NCBI GenBank assembly: GCA_046160045.1 | Contig: JBJXGR010000559.1 | Span: 1-64,000, forward strand | DNA from: CAZGUX01 sp046160045 | Lineage (GTDB): Bacteria; Acidobacteriota; Terriglobia; Bryobacterales; Bryobacteraceae | Reading direction: 5' to 3' | Length of the DNA stretch: 64,000 nt | Shown: positions 42,081 to 49,737 of the stretch, piece after piece | How positions within the stretch are numbered: the first letter of the stretch is position 1 | Layout of the letters: every line of letters begins with the position of its first letter | Translations under genes and position numbers: made by a program | Notes under the pieces: model-generated | What the model was told of the DNA's origin: nothing | What the model saw: the letters and a program-made list of their open reading frames with translations, nothing else | Databases searched by the model: none

Positions 42081-42132
42081 AGCCCACGGCGTAAGCCATG
42101 GGGTTGCCGACACCCCCCACCACTCCCGATGG
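42081..42132. repeat. Dispersed GC-rich intergenic repeat, locus 3
   Basis: CCCACGGCGTAAGCCATGGGG forms a stem with one mismatch. It is followed by TTGCCGACACCCCCCACC and ACTCCCGA, matching the order seen at 57928-57975 (CGGCGTCAGCCGTGGGG, GGCGACACCC, CTCCCGA). It lies between convergent genes. Confidence 0.6.
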
Positions 42133-42155
42133 CCCGCACCATCAGAGGCGGCTAG

Positions 42156-42782
42156 CTAGACCTGCCAGGATTCTTCCAGCATCCGAGAGTACTCACCGGA
42201 TGCGTAGATCTCGAACGCGAAGTTAGCCGAAGTGACCGGAGTGAAAGGCTGCAATTGCTGGCGGCAGGAAAACAAGTGGTCGGCGTAGCGATAGTAGTGG
42301 CGAATGAACTCAAGGGTCAGGGTATTTGGGTCCGGCGGATCGCTGAATACCGCATTGAGACCCATCGCCCGCGAGAAGATCGATCGATAGTCGAGGACGC
42401 CCCACCGCCGTAACTTGGTCTGGACGTTGGCCGGCGGATCCTGGATGAGCAGATCGGCAAAGCTCTCGCCGCGGATGCCGAGACCCGCCAAAGTGGTGTC
42501 CCGCTCGACGAACTCCACGCACTGCTGGATCCAGCGGAATAGATCTTTGCCGACGAAGAACAGCATTCGGATTTCGCAGAGGCGTCCTTCCAACAGGCGC
42601 TGCGTGAGTTCCTCCTTCGACGAATCGTCAAAAGGCAGCATCCCGTTGAGCATCAGGCTCGCGCGGGAACTTTCGAGTAGCTTGGTGGGACCGCTCTGAT
42701 CGGAGAAGGGATGAAGGATGAGCGGTGGCAGCTCCCACTGTTGAGCACCTAGGGCCGCTCCTGCCGCTTCGATGGAAGCCAT
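42156..42782 (-). CDS. Protein of unknown function
   Basis: A 208-residue protein with no signal peptide or membrane segment that I can see. It is mostly alpha-helical (SKEELTQRLLEGRLCEIRML, FRWIQQCVEFVERD). The end is aromatic-rich (EFIRHYYRYADHLFSCRQQL, ASGEYSRMLEESWQV). Codon usage matches neighbours. It is a single-gene unit between convergent amidohydrolase and co-directional M28 peptidase genes. I do not recognise the family. Confidence 0.7.
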   Translation of the reverse strand: MASIEAAGAALGAQQWELPPLILHPFSDQSGPTKLLESSRASLMLNGMLPFDDSSKEELTQRLLEGRLCEIRMLFFVGKDLFRWIQQCVEFVERDTTLAGLGIRGESFADLLIQDPPANVQTKLRRWGVLDYRSIFSRAMGLNAVFSDPPDPNTLTLEFIRHYYRYADHLFSCRQQLQPFTPVTSANFAFEIYASGEYSRMLEESWQV

Positions 42783-42833
42783 CTGACAAGAGTATATATC
42801 GGCCTGCCCAGGGAAACGGTTAGAAAAAGGGCA

Positions 42834-44678
42834 CTACTTCCGCTGAGTAAGTACTACCCGAGCCTCCACCTTGTCTTTTCCCCTTAGTACCCGAACGACA
42901 ACCTCGTCGCCCGGCTTCTTGGAACGCAGCATGTAGGTGAAATCATACAGATTCTGAACGGGCTTCCCGTCGAACTCCACCAGGATATCCCCGCCCTTCA
43001 GGCCGGCCAGAGCAGCGGGCGAGCCGTCGCGGACGTCAGCGAACTTCACGCCGGAGGGCACTTCGCCAAAGTCGGGGATGCTGCCGAAATAGGGCCCGTA
43101 GCCGGAGGCCGCCGAGGACCCGGCCACGGCGCCGTGTGAAGATTTGGATTCCTTCACCCGAACGAACTGGGGCCGCTCGGCGCCGTTGGTGAGATTGGAC
43201 GCCACGTCGGCCACGAGTCGAAGAAGTTCGGTGGCGCCCGGGGCGTTTATTTTGTCCCAGGTATCGCTGGGCTTGTGATAGTCGCCGTGCAGTCCGGAAA
43301 AGAAGAAGAGCACCGGCACCTGCTTGGTGGTAAACGAAGTATGGTCGCTCGACCCGTAGCCGGTCGTTTCGGAGAAATCGACCTTCAAGGCGGAGTGCTT
43401 CGATACGATGCCGTCCAGCATGGGCTTGAGTGTGTTGCCTGTACCGACGCCTCCGACATAGACCTTGCCTTCCTTGAGGCGGCCGATCATGTCCATGTTG
43501 ATCATGGCAACGGCCTTTTCCAGAGGCCGGGGCGGGTTGTTCACGTAGTAACTGGATCCGAGCAGGCCGAGTTCCTCGCCCGCGAAGGCGACGAAGAGAA
43601 TTCCCCGCTTGTGTTTTGGCTGCGACGCGAAGTAGCGGGCCAGTTCGATCACGCCGGCCGTGCCGGACGCGTTGTCATCGGCGCCGGGGTGGGGCGTGCC
43701 CGCCATCGACGGCGCCATGGAGAATTGTTCCCCTAAGCCGAGGTGATCGTAATGCGCGCCGATCACCATGTACTCGCCCGTCTCGCCGGGCAGATAGCCG
43801 GCTACGTTATACACGGTCTTGACGGCGCGATCGACGTCGGTAAAGACCTCCACCTGGAGCGAGTCGGGAAGGGCAAAGGAACGCGGCGCGAGGTCTTTGT
43901 CGATCTCCTGCTGAATCCGATCGAGGTTTTTGCCCGACGACTCAATCCAGCGCTCGGCCACGTCGGCCTTGATCTGCACGAACGGCACTCCGGCGTTGGC
44001 CGGCCCGACCGAGCGGCCAAACTTCTCGAGTTCATCCGCCTCGTTCTTGTGCGCCGCGCGGTCGTTGACCAGGATCACGCCCACCGCCCCGTGCGCCTTG
44101 GCATTGGTCACTTTGCTGAAGAACTGCGCGTGCTCGGTGTAGACCTTGCCGGCAAAGACGCTCTTCTCGTCGAACTCCTGGGGCTCATGCCGCAGGACCA
44201 GCACGATCCTGCCTTTTACGTCCAAACCCTTATAGTCGTCGTAGCTGTATTCGGCGGCGGTGATGCCGTAACCCGCGAACACAACGGCGCCCGCCACCCG
44301 CCCGCGAGTGGAAAAATTGAAGGGCGTGAAATCCCGTGGGAAGTCGAGCGATCGCGACTGGCCCTCGAACGCGTACGTGAACTTGTTGTGACCGCCCAGC
44401 TTGGCCTTAGTGGTCACCTGAAAAGGCTGCAGGTAGCTCTTGCCTTCGAGCGGTTCCACTCCCGCACCACGGAACTGTTTGGCAATGTAGTGCGCCGCCT
44501 TGTCTAGTTCGGACGTGCCGGTGCCGCGGCCCTTCATCGAATCGGAGGCCAGGTATTTGACGTGCTCGAGGTACGGCTCGGGCTGAAGTTCATGCGGAGT
44601 GATTCGCCGCGACGCAGCGGCCGCGGCGGCGACAACGGCAACAAACGCCGCCGCGCGGCGCGTCATTCGAAAGGTCAT
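42834..44678 (-). CDS. M28-family metallopeptidase with PA and PDZ domains
   Basis: A 614-residue secreted protein (Ala-rich signal, residues 1-23). A PA domain is inserted at about 125-250 (VAGAVVFAGYGI, HGAVGVILVND). The two-zinc peptidase core shows His309 (IGAHYDHLG), Asp334 (HPGADDNASGTAG), Glu368/369 (FAGEELGLLGS), Asp396 (INMDMIGRL) and a late His (GSSDHTSF), all present. A C-terminal PDZ domain (about 520-612) contains SPAALAGLKGGDILVEFDGK. It is an aminopeptidase or carboxypeptidase of the periplasm or exterior; the PDZ could direct it to protein C-termini. It is co-directional with, and two bases from, the DsbA-like gene upstream, so likely transcribed with it. Confidence 0.9.
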   Translation of the reverse strand: MTFRMTRRAAAFVAVVAAAAAASRRITPHELQPEPYLEHVKYLASDSMKGRGTGTSELDKAAHYIAKQFRGAGVEPLEGKSYLQPFQVTTKAKLGGHNKFTYAFEGQSRSLDFPRDFTPFNFSTRGRVAGAVVFAGYGITAAEYSYDDYKGLDVKGRIVLVLRHEPQEFDEKSVFAGKVYTEHAQFFSKVTNAKAHGAVGVILVNDRAAHKNEADELEKFGRSVGPANAGVPFVQIKADVAERWIESSGKNLDRIQQEIDKDLAPRSFALPDSLQVEVFTDVDRAVKTVYNVAGYLPGETGEYMVIGAHYDHLGLGEQFSMAPSMAGTPHPGADDNASGTAGVIELARYFASQPKHKRGILFVAFAGEELGLLGSSYYVNNPPRPLEKAVAMINMDMIGRLKEGKVYVGGVGTGNTLKPMLDGIVSKHSALKVDFSETTGYGSSDHTSFTTKQVPVLFFFSGLHGDYHKPSDTWDKINAPGATELLRLVADVASNLTNGAERPQFVRVKESKSSHGAVAGSSAASGYGPYFGSIPDFGEVPSGVKFADVRDGSPAALAGLKGGDILVEFDGKPVQNLYDFTYMLRSKKPGDEVVVRVLRGKDKVEARVVLTQRK

Positions 44679-44679
44679 A

Positions 44680-45639
44680 TCAGTTCAGAGGGGACGGTAG
44701 TTTGATTTCGCAGCCGCAATCTTCACCGGCGTTCTTCGCCGTCTTTTGGTATTCGATTTCGAAGTCGATCACCTGCTTCAACTCCGGCCAGCCGATGCGC
44801 GAAGGAATGCGCCGCCCGTTGACGAACAAGGTCGGCGTGGACGTCACGCGCAGGTCGCGCGCCTCCTGCGCGGATTTCGTCACCTCCGCCAGGGTGGCTT
44901 GCGTGTCCAGGCAACGGCCGAGTTGGAGGGAATCGATCTCGTTCTTCGTGCCGAATTCCATGACCTTATCGCGAAAGGTCGCAGCCTTGATCTTGTCCTG
45001 GTTCTCGAACACCCAGTCGTGGAACTTCCAGAACGCTCCCGCGTTCTGCCGGAAGACGCAGCGGCCCGCGATGGCCGCGGGCTTCGCCCAGTCGTGGATC
45101 TGCTCCAGGGGGAAGTCTTTGAAGTAGACTCGGACCTGCTTGGGGTAGTTCGCCGAGATGTTGTCGCGCAGCATCTTGCCTTCTTCCTTGCAGTAGGGGC
45201 ACTGGAAATCGCTGAAGACGACCAGCACCACCGGCGCGCCGGGAGTCCCGAAACTGGGCTGGAACTCCGTTTTGAGTTTCTCGAGATCCGGCTTAAACGG
45301 GTTGTCCTTCACGTCGAAGACCTGCCCGCGAACGATCTTCTGCCCGTCTTTGGAGACATAGAACAACTCATCCTGGCGGGCGGCGCCGGCCGAGGCGTGG
45401 ACGCCTATGTCGAAGAATCCAGGCAACTGGCTGGGCTTGGGGTCGTCCACGGTGACCGTAATCTGCGGTCCCCACACAAACAGGTGGCGGACGTAGGCCT
45501 CCATCGCCGGTTTGCTGAGCGCGGATTTCGCCGGCGCGGCAGCGGGCGTGATCTTGGTCGTGTTCTCGTTCGCGGCCAGTAACAGACCGCTGCAGGCAAA
45601 GAGCGCGAACAGACGGGCGAGCGGCATGTATTCCCTCAT
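44680..45639 (-). CDS. DsbA-family thiol-disulfide protein
   Basis: A 319-residue exported protein (signal PLARLFALFACSGLLLAA). An N-terminal domain of about 100 residues has alternating strands. The thioredoxin/DsbA domain (about 125-305) has active site CPYC (Cys147, Cys150) in FSDFQCPYCKEEGKML and the cis-Pro loop TSTPTLFVNG. A Cys pair near the C-terminus (GEDCGCEI) might be a second redox site. The form is the DsbA-like protein with an N-terminal extension, common in Acidobacteria. It may introduce disulfides into the secreted proteins of this genome. A start five codons later (MPLAR) is possible. Confidence 0.88.
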   Translation of the reverse strand: MREYMPLARLFALFACSGLLLAANENTTKITPAAAPAKSALSKPAMEAYVRHLFVWGPQITVTVDDPKPSQLPGFFDIGVHASAGAARQDELFYVSKDGQKIVRGQVFDVKDNPFKPDLEKLKTEFQPSFGTPGAPVVLVVFSDFQCPYCKEEGKMLRDNISANYPKQVRVYFKDFPLEQIHDWAKPAAIAGRCVFRQNAGAFWKFHDWVFENQDKIKAATFRDKVMEFGTKNEIDSLQLGRCLDTQATLAEVTKSAQEARDLRVTSTPTLFVNGRRIPSRIGWPELKQVIDFEIEYQKTAKNAGEDCGCEIKLPSPLN

Positions 45640-45694
45640 TGTAGTTTGTTGCGCGCCGGTCCGCCCAAGGGCCGCCAGATCACCCGGGCGGTGG

Positions 45695-46624
45695 TCAGCC
45701 GATGGTCACACGGGCACGGAGGTTTGCAACGCCGGCCGTAAACCGGTCGTCGGTCACCGAGATCGCGACCGCGTCATCGAGCCAGTCGTGGCGGGAGCCG
45801 TCGGGATCGTGCGACGCGATGGTCAGGGTGTAGTCGCCGGGACAGAGATCGCAGTGGAAGTGGAACGACAGACGCACGGTCTGGCCTTCGGCACACGGCC
45901 CCAGGCGCAGGCCTTCCAGTTGTGTGTTGGTGCCGTACACGTCCAGACCCACGCGGTTCCGGAGGAGAATCCCAATGACCGGATCCGGCACGGCGGCTTT
46001 GTAGCGAACGGCGAGCCGGACTTCGGCCAATTCGCCGCTCCGCCACACCGCGGTGGGACGGCCTTGCGCGCCGATTGTTTCAATGTTGAGGATTTCCGCC
46101 CGTTCGTCACCCCGCCGCTCTTGGGCCACGACCGGACCCGGGAGCGTCTCTCCCCATTGGCGCAGACGATCGGCCACATGATGCCGGTACTTCGCGAGCG
46201 TCGTTTCGGCATCTCCGCGTGCAACCAGCTTGCCATCCTGCAGCCACCACACTTCATCGCACAGGCGCGAAAGCAGATTCTCGTCATGGGACGCAATCAT
46301 GACGGTGGTACCGGTCTTGCGGAGACGGTCGAGCATCAGCATGCCGCGAGCTTTTGAGGCCGAGTCGAGGCGGGCGAAGGTGTGATCCATCAGCAAGACA
46401 TCGGTCGGGCTAAAATCGAGTGCGTCTTCGGGGCCGAGCAACCGCCGGGACTTGCTGCCGGATACGGAGCCGGACGTCGGTTTCTGTGCGCCTGCCCCTA
46501 CGCGCAGCAGGGTGTCCGCGCCGCATCCATCTTCCCCGATGACCCCAACCACCACGCCATCCGGGGCGTTCGCCGTAAAGCCGACAACGGGCGGCTGAGT
46601 CACTTTCTTAAATGCAAGTGCCAT
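45695..46624 (-). CDS. Wzt-like protein with degenerate ABC ATPase domain and Wzt C-terminal domain
   Basis: A 309-residue protein from ATG 46624. The N-terminal region resembles an ABC ATPase but is only about 150 residues. Walker A is GEDGCGADT, lacking the catalytic Lys. The stretch that should hold the Q-loop, helical subdomain and LSGGQ signature (about 75 residues) is missing. Walker B is VLLMDHTFARLD with His in place of Glu. The D-loop and switch His are recognisable (VMIASHDENLL). Residues about 155-309 are a Wzt-type carbohydrate-binding domain (LDVYGTNTQLEGLRLG, FHCDLCPGDYTLTIASHD). It most likely cannot hydrolyse ATP. It is divergent from a methyltransferase gene, only 27 bases away. 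Confidence 0.78.
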   Translation of the reverse strand: MALAFKKVTQPPVVGFTANAPDGVVVGVIGEDGCGADTLLRVGAGAQKPTSGSVSGSKSRRLLGPEDALDFSPTDVLLMDHTFARLDSASKARGMLMLDRLRKTGTTVMIASHDENLLSRLCDEVWWLQDGKLVARGDAETTLAKYRHHVADRLRQWGETLPGPVVAQERRGDERAEILNIETIGAQGRPTAVWRSGELAEVRLAVRYKAAVPDPVIGILLRNRVGLDVYGTNTQLEGLRLGPCAEGQTVRLSFHFHCDLCPGDYTLTIASHDPDGSRHDWLDDAVAISVTDDRFTAGVANLRARVTIG

Positions 46625-46651
46625 TAACGATAGAATAGCCAAGGATGACTG

Positions 46652-48016
46652 ATGCCTGTGGAGCGATTCCCGCCTCCGGGCCGCCGGACCATGGCTGAAT
46701 CCACTCGAGACCCTAATCTCTCTGTCGCCCAACGGATGCGCTCCGACTGGAACGAGCGCGCCCGGGAGGACGCGTTCTACTTTGTTGCGTTCGGCCGACG
46801 GAATCAAACCGAGGCCGAGTTCCTGGCGACCAGCGCGGACGTGGTTCACGGCCTGGAAACGGAACTGAAGCGCCTGCCACCGGCCGACCGCCGCGACCGG
46901 CGGGCGCTCGAGATCGGCTGCGGACCCGGCCGGCTAATGGCGCCGATGAGTTGGACTTTTGGTGAGATCCACGGGGTGGACGTCTCCGATGAAATGATTC
47001 GCCTCGCGATGCGAGGTCTCCACGATATTCCAAATGCCTTCCCACGGCTGACGCGCGGCACCGATCTCAAGTGCTACGGCGATGACATGTTCGACTTCGT
47101 GTACTCGTACGCAGTGTTTCAGCACATCCCGAGCCGGGAAATCGTCCTGGGTTATCTGGCCGATGCCCGCCGTGTCCTCAAGGATGACGGCATCCTCCGC
47201 TGCCAGGTGAACGGGCTGCCCAAAACCGCGAAAGCCTACACCACCTGGGAAGGCATCCGCCTTGATGCGGCTGAACTGGCTGAGTTCGCGTGTTCCCATG
47301 ACATGCAGTTGCTGGCGGTTCAGGGACTCCATACCCAATACATGTGGACCACGATGCGGAAGCGGCCCCAAGGATGGTTCGAGGACCTGGCCGCCCGCCA
47401 ACCGGAAGCCCATGCGCGCATCCGCCGCGTGACGAACTCCCACAGCGGTGAACCCGCGGTGCCGGCTTTCGGCCGCTTCGCGAGTTTTTCCATCTGGGTG
47501 GAAGCGTTCCCGGAAGACGCCGACCTCAACACCATCGGGGTCGTTGTGGATGAGCACGAAGCCGCGCCGGTTTTCATCGGCCCCAAAGGCGCCGACGGTT
47601 TGCAGCAGGTGAATGTGATGATGCCGCCCGGCATGCGGACGGGCGTTGTCGAGGTGGAACTCCATTGGTTCGGCAAACCGATTGCCGAGCCATCCTGGGT
47701 GCGCGTGATCCCGCCCGGACCCGCGGTGCCGCGACTGGTCACCATGACCGACGGCGTGAACCTCCTCTCGAAAGAGGAAATCTCTTCACGGTCCGTGAAG
47801 CTCTGCTTTGAAGAACTCGACACGCCGGACAGGGTGGAGGTGCGGGTGGATGGCGCCTCCGTGGGCGCTCTGGACCAGTTCTGCACGGACCCTGTGAATC
47901 AGTCGTTCGAATTCAACTTCAGGCTGCCGCCCGACACCCGGACCGGCGCGCATAAAATCGAAATCTCGATCGGCGCGCGACATCTACCGCCTCTGCCGGT
48001 TGAGGTTGTGGATTGA
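46652..48016 (+). CDS. SAM-dependent methyltransferase with two C-terminal beta domains
   Basis: A 454-residue protein. ATG 46652 has AAGGA six bases upstream; ATG 46691 is a possible shorter start. The class I methyltransferase fold occupies about residues 30-210: SAM motif I ALEIGCGPGRLM, post I IHGVDVSDEMI, motif IV DFVYSYAVFQHI, and LKDDGIL. Residues about 270-454 form two beta-sandwich-like domains. The first ends LQQVNVMMPPGM, WFGKPIAEPSWVRVIP, which resembles the tail of the TIGR03437 domain. The second is VRVDGASVGALDQF and after. With a divergent Wzt-like protein it recalls O-antigen clusters where a methyltransferase caps the chain. Its TGA overlaps the TTG of the beta-helix lipoprotein. 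Confidence 0.8.
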   Translation: MPVERFPPPGRRTMAESTRDPNLSVAQRMRSDWNERAREDAFYFVAFGRRNQTEAEFLATSADVVHGLETELKRLPPADRRDRRALEIGCGPGRLMAPMSWTFGEIHGVDVSDEMIRLAMRGLHDIPNAFPRLTRGTDLKCYGDDMFDFVYSYAVFQHIPSREIVLGYLADARRVLKDDGILRCQVNGLPKTAKAYTTWEGIRLDAAELAEFACSHDMQLLAVQGLHTQYMWTTMRKRPQGWFEDLAARQPEAHARIRRVTNSHSGEPAVPAFGRFASFSIWVEAFPEDADLNTIGVVVDEHEAAPVFIGPKGADGLQQVNVMMPPGMRTGVVEVELHWFGKPIAEPSWVRVIPPGPAVPRLVTMTDGVNLLSKEEISSRSVKLCFEELDTPDRVEVRVDGASVGALDQFCTDPVNQSFEFNFRLPPDTRTGAHKIEISIGARHLPPLPVEVVD

Positions 48017-49383
48017 ACTGGGGCTGGCCGATCTGCCTGGCCGGGGCGATTCTTACGGGCTGCGCCTCCTCCCCAACCACTCTGATTCGCGATGAAGCCA
48101 CGCTTCGCGCCGCCATCGGCAGCGGCGCCCGCCTGCAACTGGCGGCGGGAGAGATGGACATTCATCGGGAGATCGTGGTTCCTCCAGGAACCGAGAATCT
48201 GGAGATCAGCGGCACGGGGACTCTGCTGAAGGCAGCCCGCGATTTCCGGGGGGCCGCCCTGTTCCGAGTCGACAGGGCGACCGGCGTTACGTTCAGGAAC
48301 CTTGCCATTGACGGCGTGCGGGGAATCCACGAACAGCGGACGGGCCTGCCTCCGTCGGACGTGCCGTTCGCGCGTTTTACGCGCGGCAGCGCGATCGCGA
48401 TCTCCGGCAGCCGCAACATCACCGTAGCCGATGTGCGCTTCCGCCGCGTCGCCGGGTTTGCAGTTCTGGCATCGAGGTGCCTCGACCTTCAACTCGACCG
48501 GCTGACGGTGGAGGACTCGGGATCGAGAAACGCGGCCGGGCGCAACAACACGACAGGCGGCGTCCTGATCGAGGAAGGAACCCGCGGTTTCGAGATCCGC
48601 TCGTCCACCTTCCGCAACATTCGCGGCAACGCGGTGTGGACGCACTCGCTGTACACTTCCGCGCGCAACCAGGACGGCCGCATCTGGGGTAACCGCTTCG
48701 ACACGATTGGCCGCGACGCCATTCAGATCGGCCATGCTACCCGTATCCGTGTGGAAGGCAATGTGATCCGGTCGACGGGCTACCCACTGGACGATGTCGA
48801 CATCGAGAACGGAGCGATTCCGGTCGGCATCGACACCGCGGGCAACGTGGACCGCAGCGTCTACATCGGGAATCGCATCGAAGAGACCAACGGCAAGTGT
48901 ATCGACCTCGACGGATTCCATCGCGGTGAAGTCACACGCAATCTCTGTATCAACCGGCGTGGCTTGGACGCGTATCCGTTTGGCGGCTATGCCATCGTGA
49001 TGAATAACACCAATCCGGACATGCATTCGGAAGAGATTGTCATCGAGCAGAACGAGATTGAGGGAACGCGGTTCGGCGGAATCTTCGTGATTGGCGAACA
49101 GCACCAGGTGCGAAGGAACCGGATGCGCCGCCTCAACCTGGCCCGCTGCGGTGATCCGTCCTCGGCTGCTCGCTGCGCGTACGCGCCGGATCAACCGCTT
49201 CTGCTTCGCAGTGCGATCTACCTGGGGAGCGGCGCAGAGCGGCCGTCGAGGGCGCAACTCAACCGCATCGAGGACAATCAGGCCGACGGATTCGGCATCG
49301 CCTCCAACTGCGTGGTCGCGGCCCCGGGTGTTTCTCTGACGGCGAATCGAGTGTCCGGGAATCGATGCTATAGCTCCGATTGA
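48013..49383 (+). CDS. Right-handed beta-helix lipoprotein
   Basis: A 456-residue protein starting at TTG 48013 overlapping the methyltransferase stop. The N-terminus has a lipobox (LTGC, Cys about 17), so it should be lipid-anchored. The body consists of repeated parallel beta-helix coils (VTFRNLAIDGVRG, SRNITVADVRFRRVAGF, DLQLDRLTVEDSGSRN, FEIRSSTFRNIRGNAVW, RIRVEGNVIRSTGYP, EIVIEQNEIEGTRFGGIF), as in pectate-lyase-like and polysaccharide-modifying proteins. I see no catalytic site assignable by eye. Coupling to the methyltransferase and Wzt-like genes suggests a role in binding or trimming surface polysaccharide (inference). Confidence 0.8.
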   Translation: MNWGWPICLAGAILTGCASSPTTLIRDEATLRAAIGSGARLQLAAGEMDIHREIVVPPGTENLEISGTGTLLKAARDFRGAALFRVDRATGVTFRNLAIDGVRGIHEQRTGLPPSDVPFARFTRGSAIAISGSRNITVADVRFRRVAGFAVLASRCLDLQLDRLTVEDSGSRNAAGRNNTTGGVLIEEGTRGFEIRSSTFRNIRGNAVWTHSLYTSARNQDGRIWGNRFDTIGRDAIQIGHATRIRVEGNVIRSTGYPLDDVDIENGAIPVGIDTAGNVDRSVYIGNRIEETNGKCIDLDGFHRGEVTRNLCINRRGLDAYPFGGYAIVMNNTNPDMHSEEIVIEQNEIEGTRFGGIFVIGEQHQVRRNRMRRLNLARCGDPSSAARCAYAPDQPLLLRSAIYLGSGAERPSRAQLNRIEDNQADGFGIASNCVVAAPGVSLTANRVSGNRCYSSD

Positions 49384-49395
49384 CTGGGAGACGGC

Positions 49396-49677
49396 TCAGG
49401 CAGGCCCTTCCAGGCGGCGCAGGCGCGACTCGAAGTCCCGATGCGCCTGGTCCACGGCGCCGATCAAGCCGTTCAGCTTGTCGGTGATCTCGTCCATCTC
49501 CTGGCGAAACTGCTGGAAGCCGCGCTCCATAGTATCCTGCATTAGCACCTGCGACTTGAGCAGCATCCTGTGTTCCGCTCGAAATTGTTCGTGCTCTCCG
49601 ATGATCAGTTCCAGCGCCGCCTCAATGCGATCCAACCTGGACGATCCATTGCTTCCGTTTGTTTCCTGGTCCGCCAT
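49396..49677 (-). CDS. Small coiled-coil protein
   Basis: A 93-residue, almost entirely alpha-helical protein with heptad pattern (LDRIEAALELIIGEHEQF, FRQEMDEITDKLNGLIGAV, FESRLRRLEG). There is no cysteine and no membrane helix. Such short coiled-coil proteins of unknown function are common. It ends 12 bases from the stop of the beta-helix gene (convergent) and is divergent from the DUF1549 gene. Confidence 0.7.
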   Translation of the reverse strand: MADQETNGSNGSSRLDRIEAALELIIGEHEQFRAEHRMLLKSQVLMQDTMERGFQQFRQEMDEITDKLNGLIGAVDQAHRDFESRLRRLEGPA

Positions 49678-49702
49678 ATGGTCGAGCGCCCTTAGAATTC
49701 AG

Positions 49703-49708
49703 TATAAT
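49703..49708 (+). promoter_or_regulatory. -10 box upstream of DUF1549/DUF1553 operon
   Basis: A perfect TATAAT, 29 bases before the ATG at 49738. No clear -35 is visible. Confidence 0.4.
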
Positions 49709-49737
49709 CCTGTCCCCGGCTCTTTCGCGCCCTGCCG

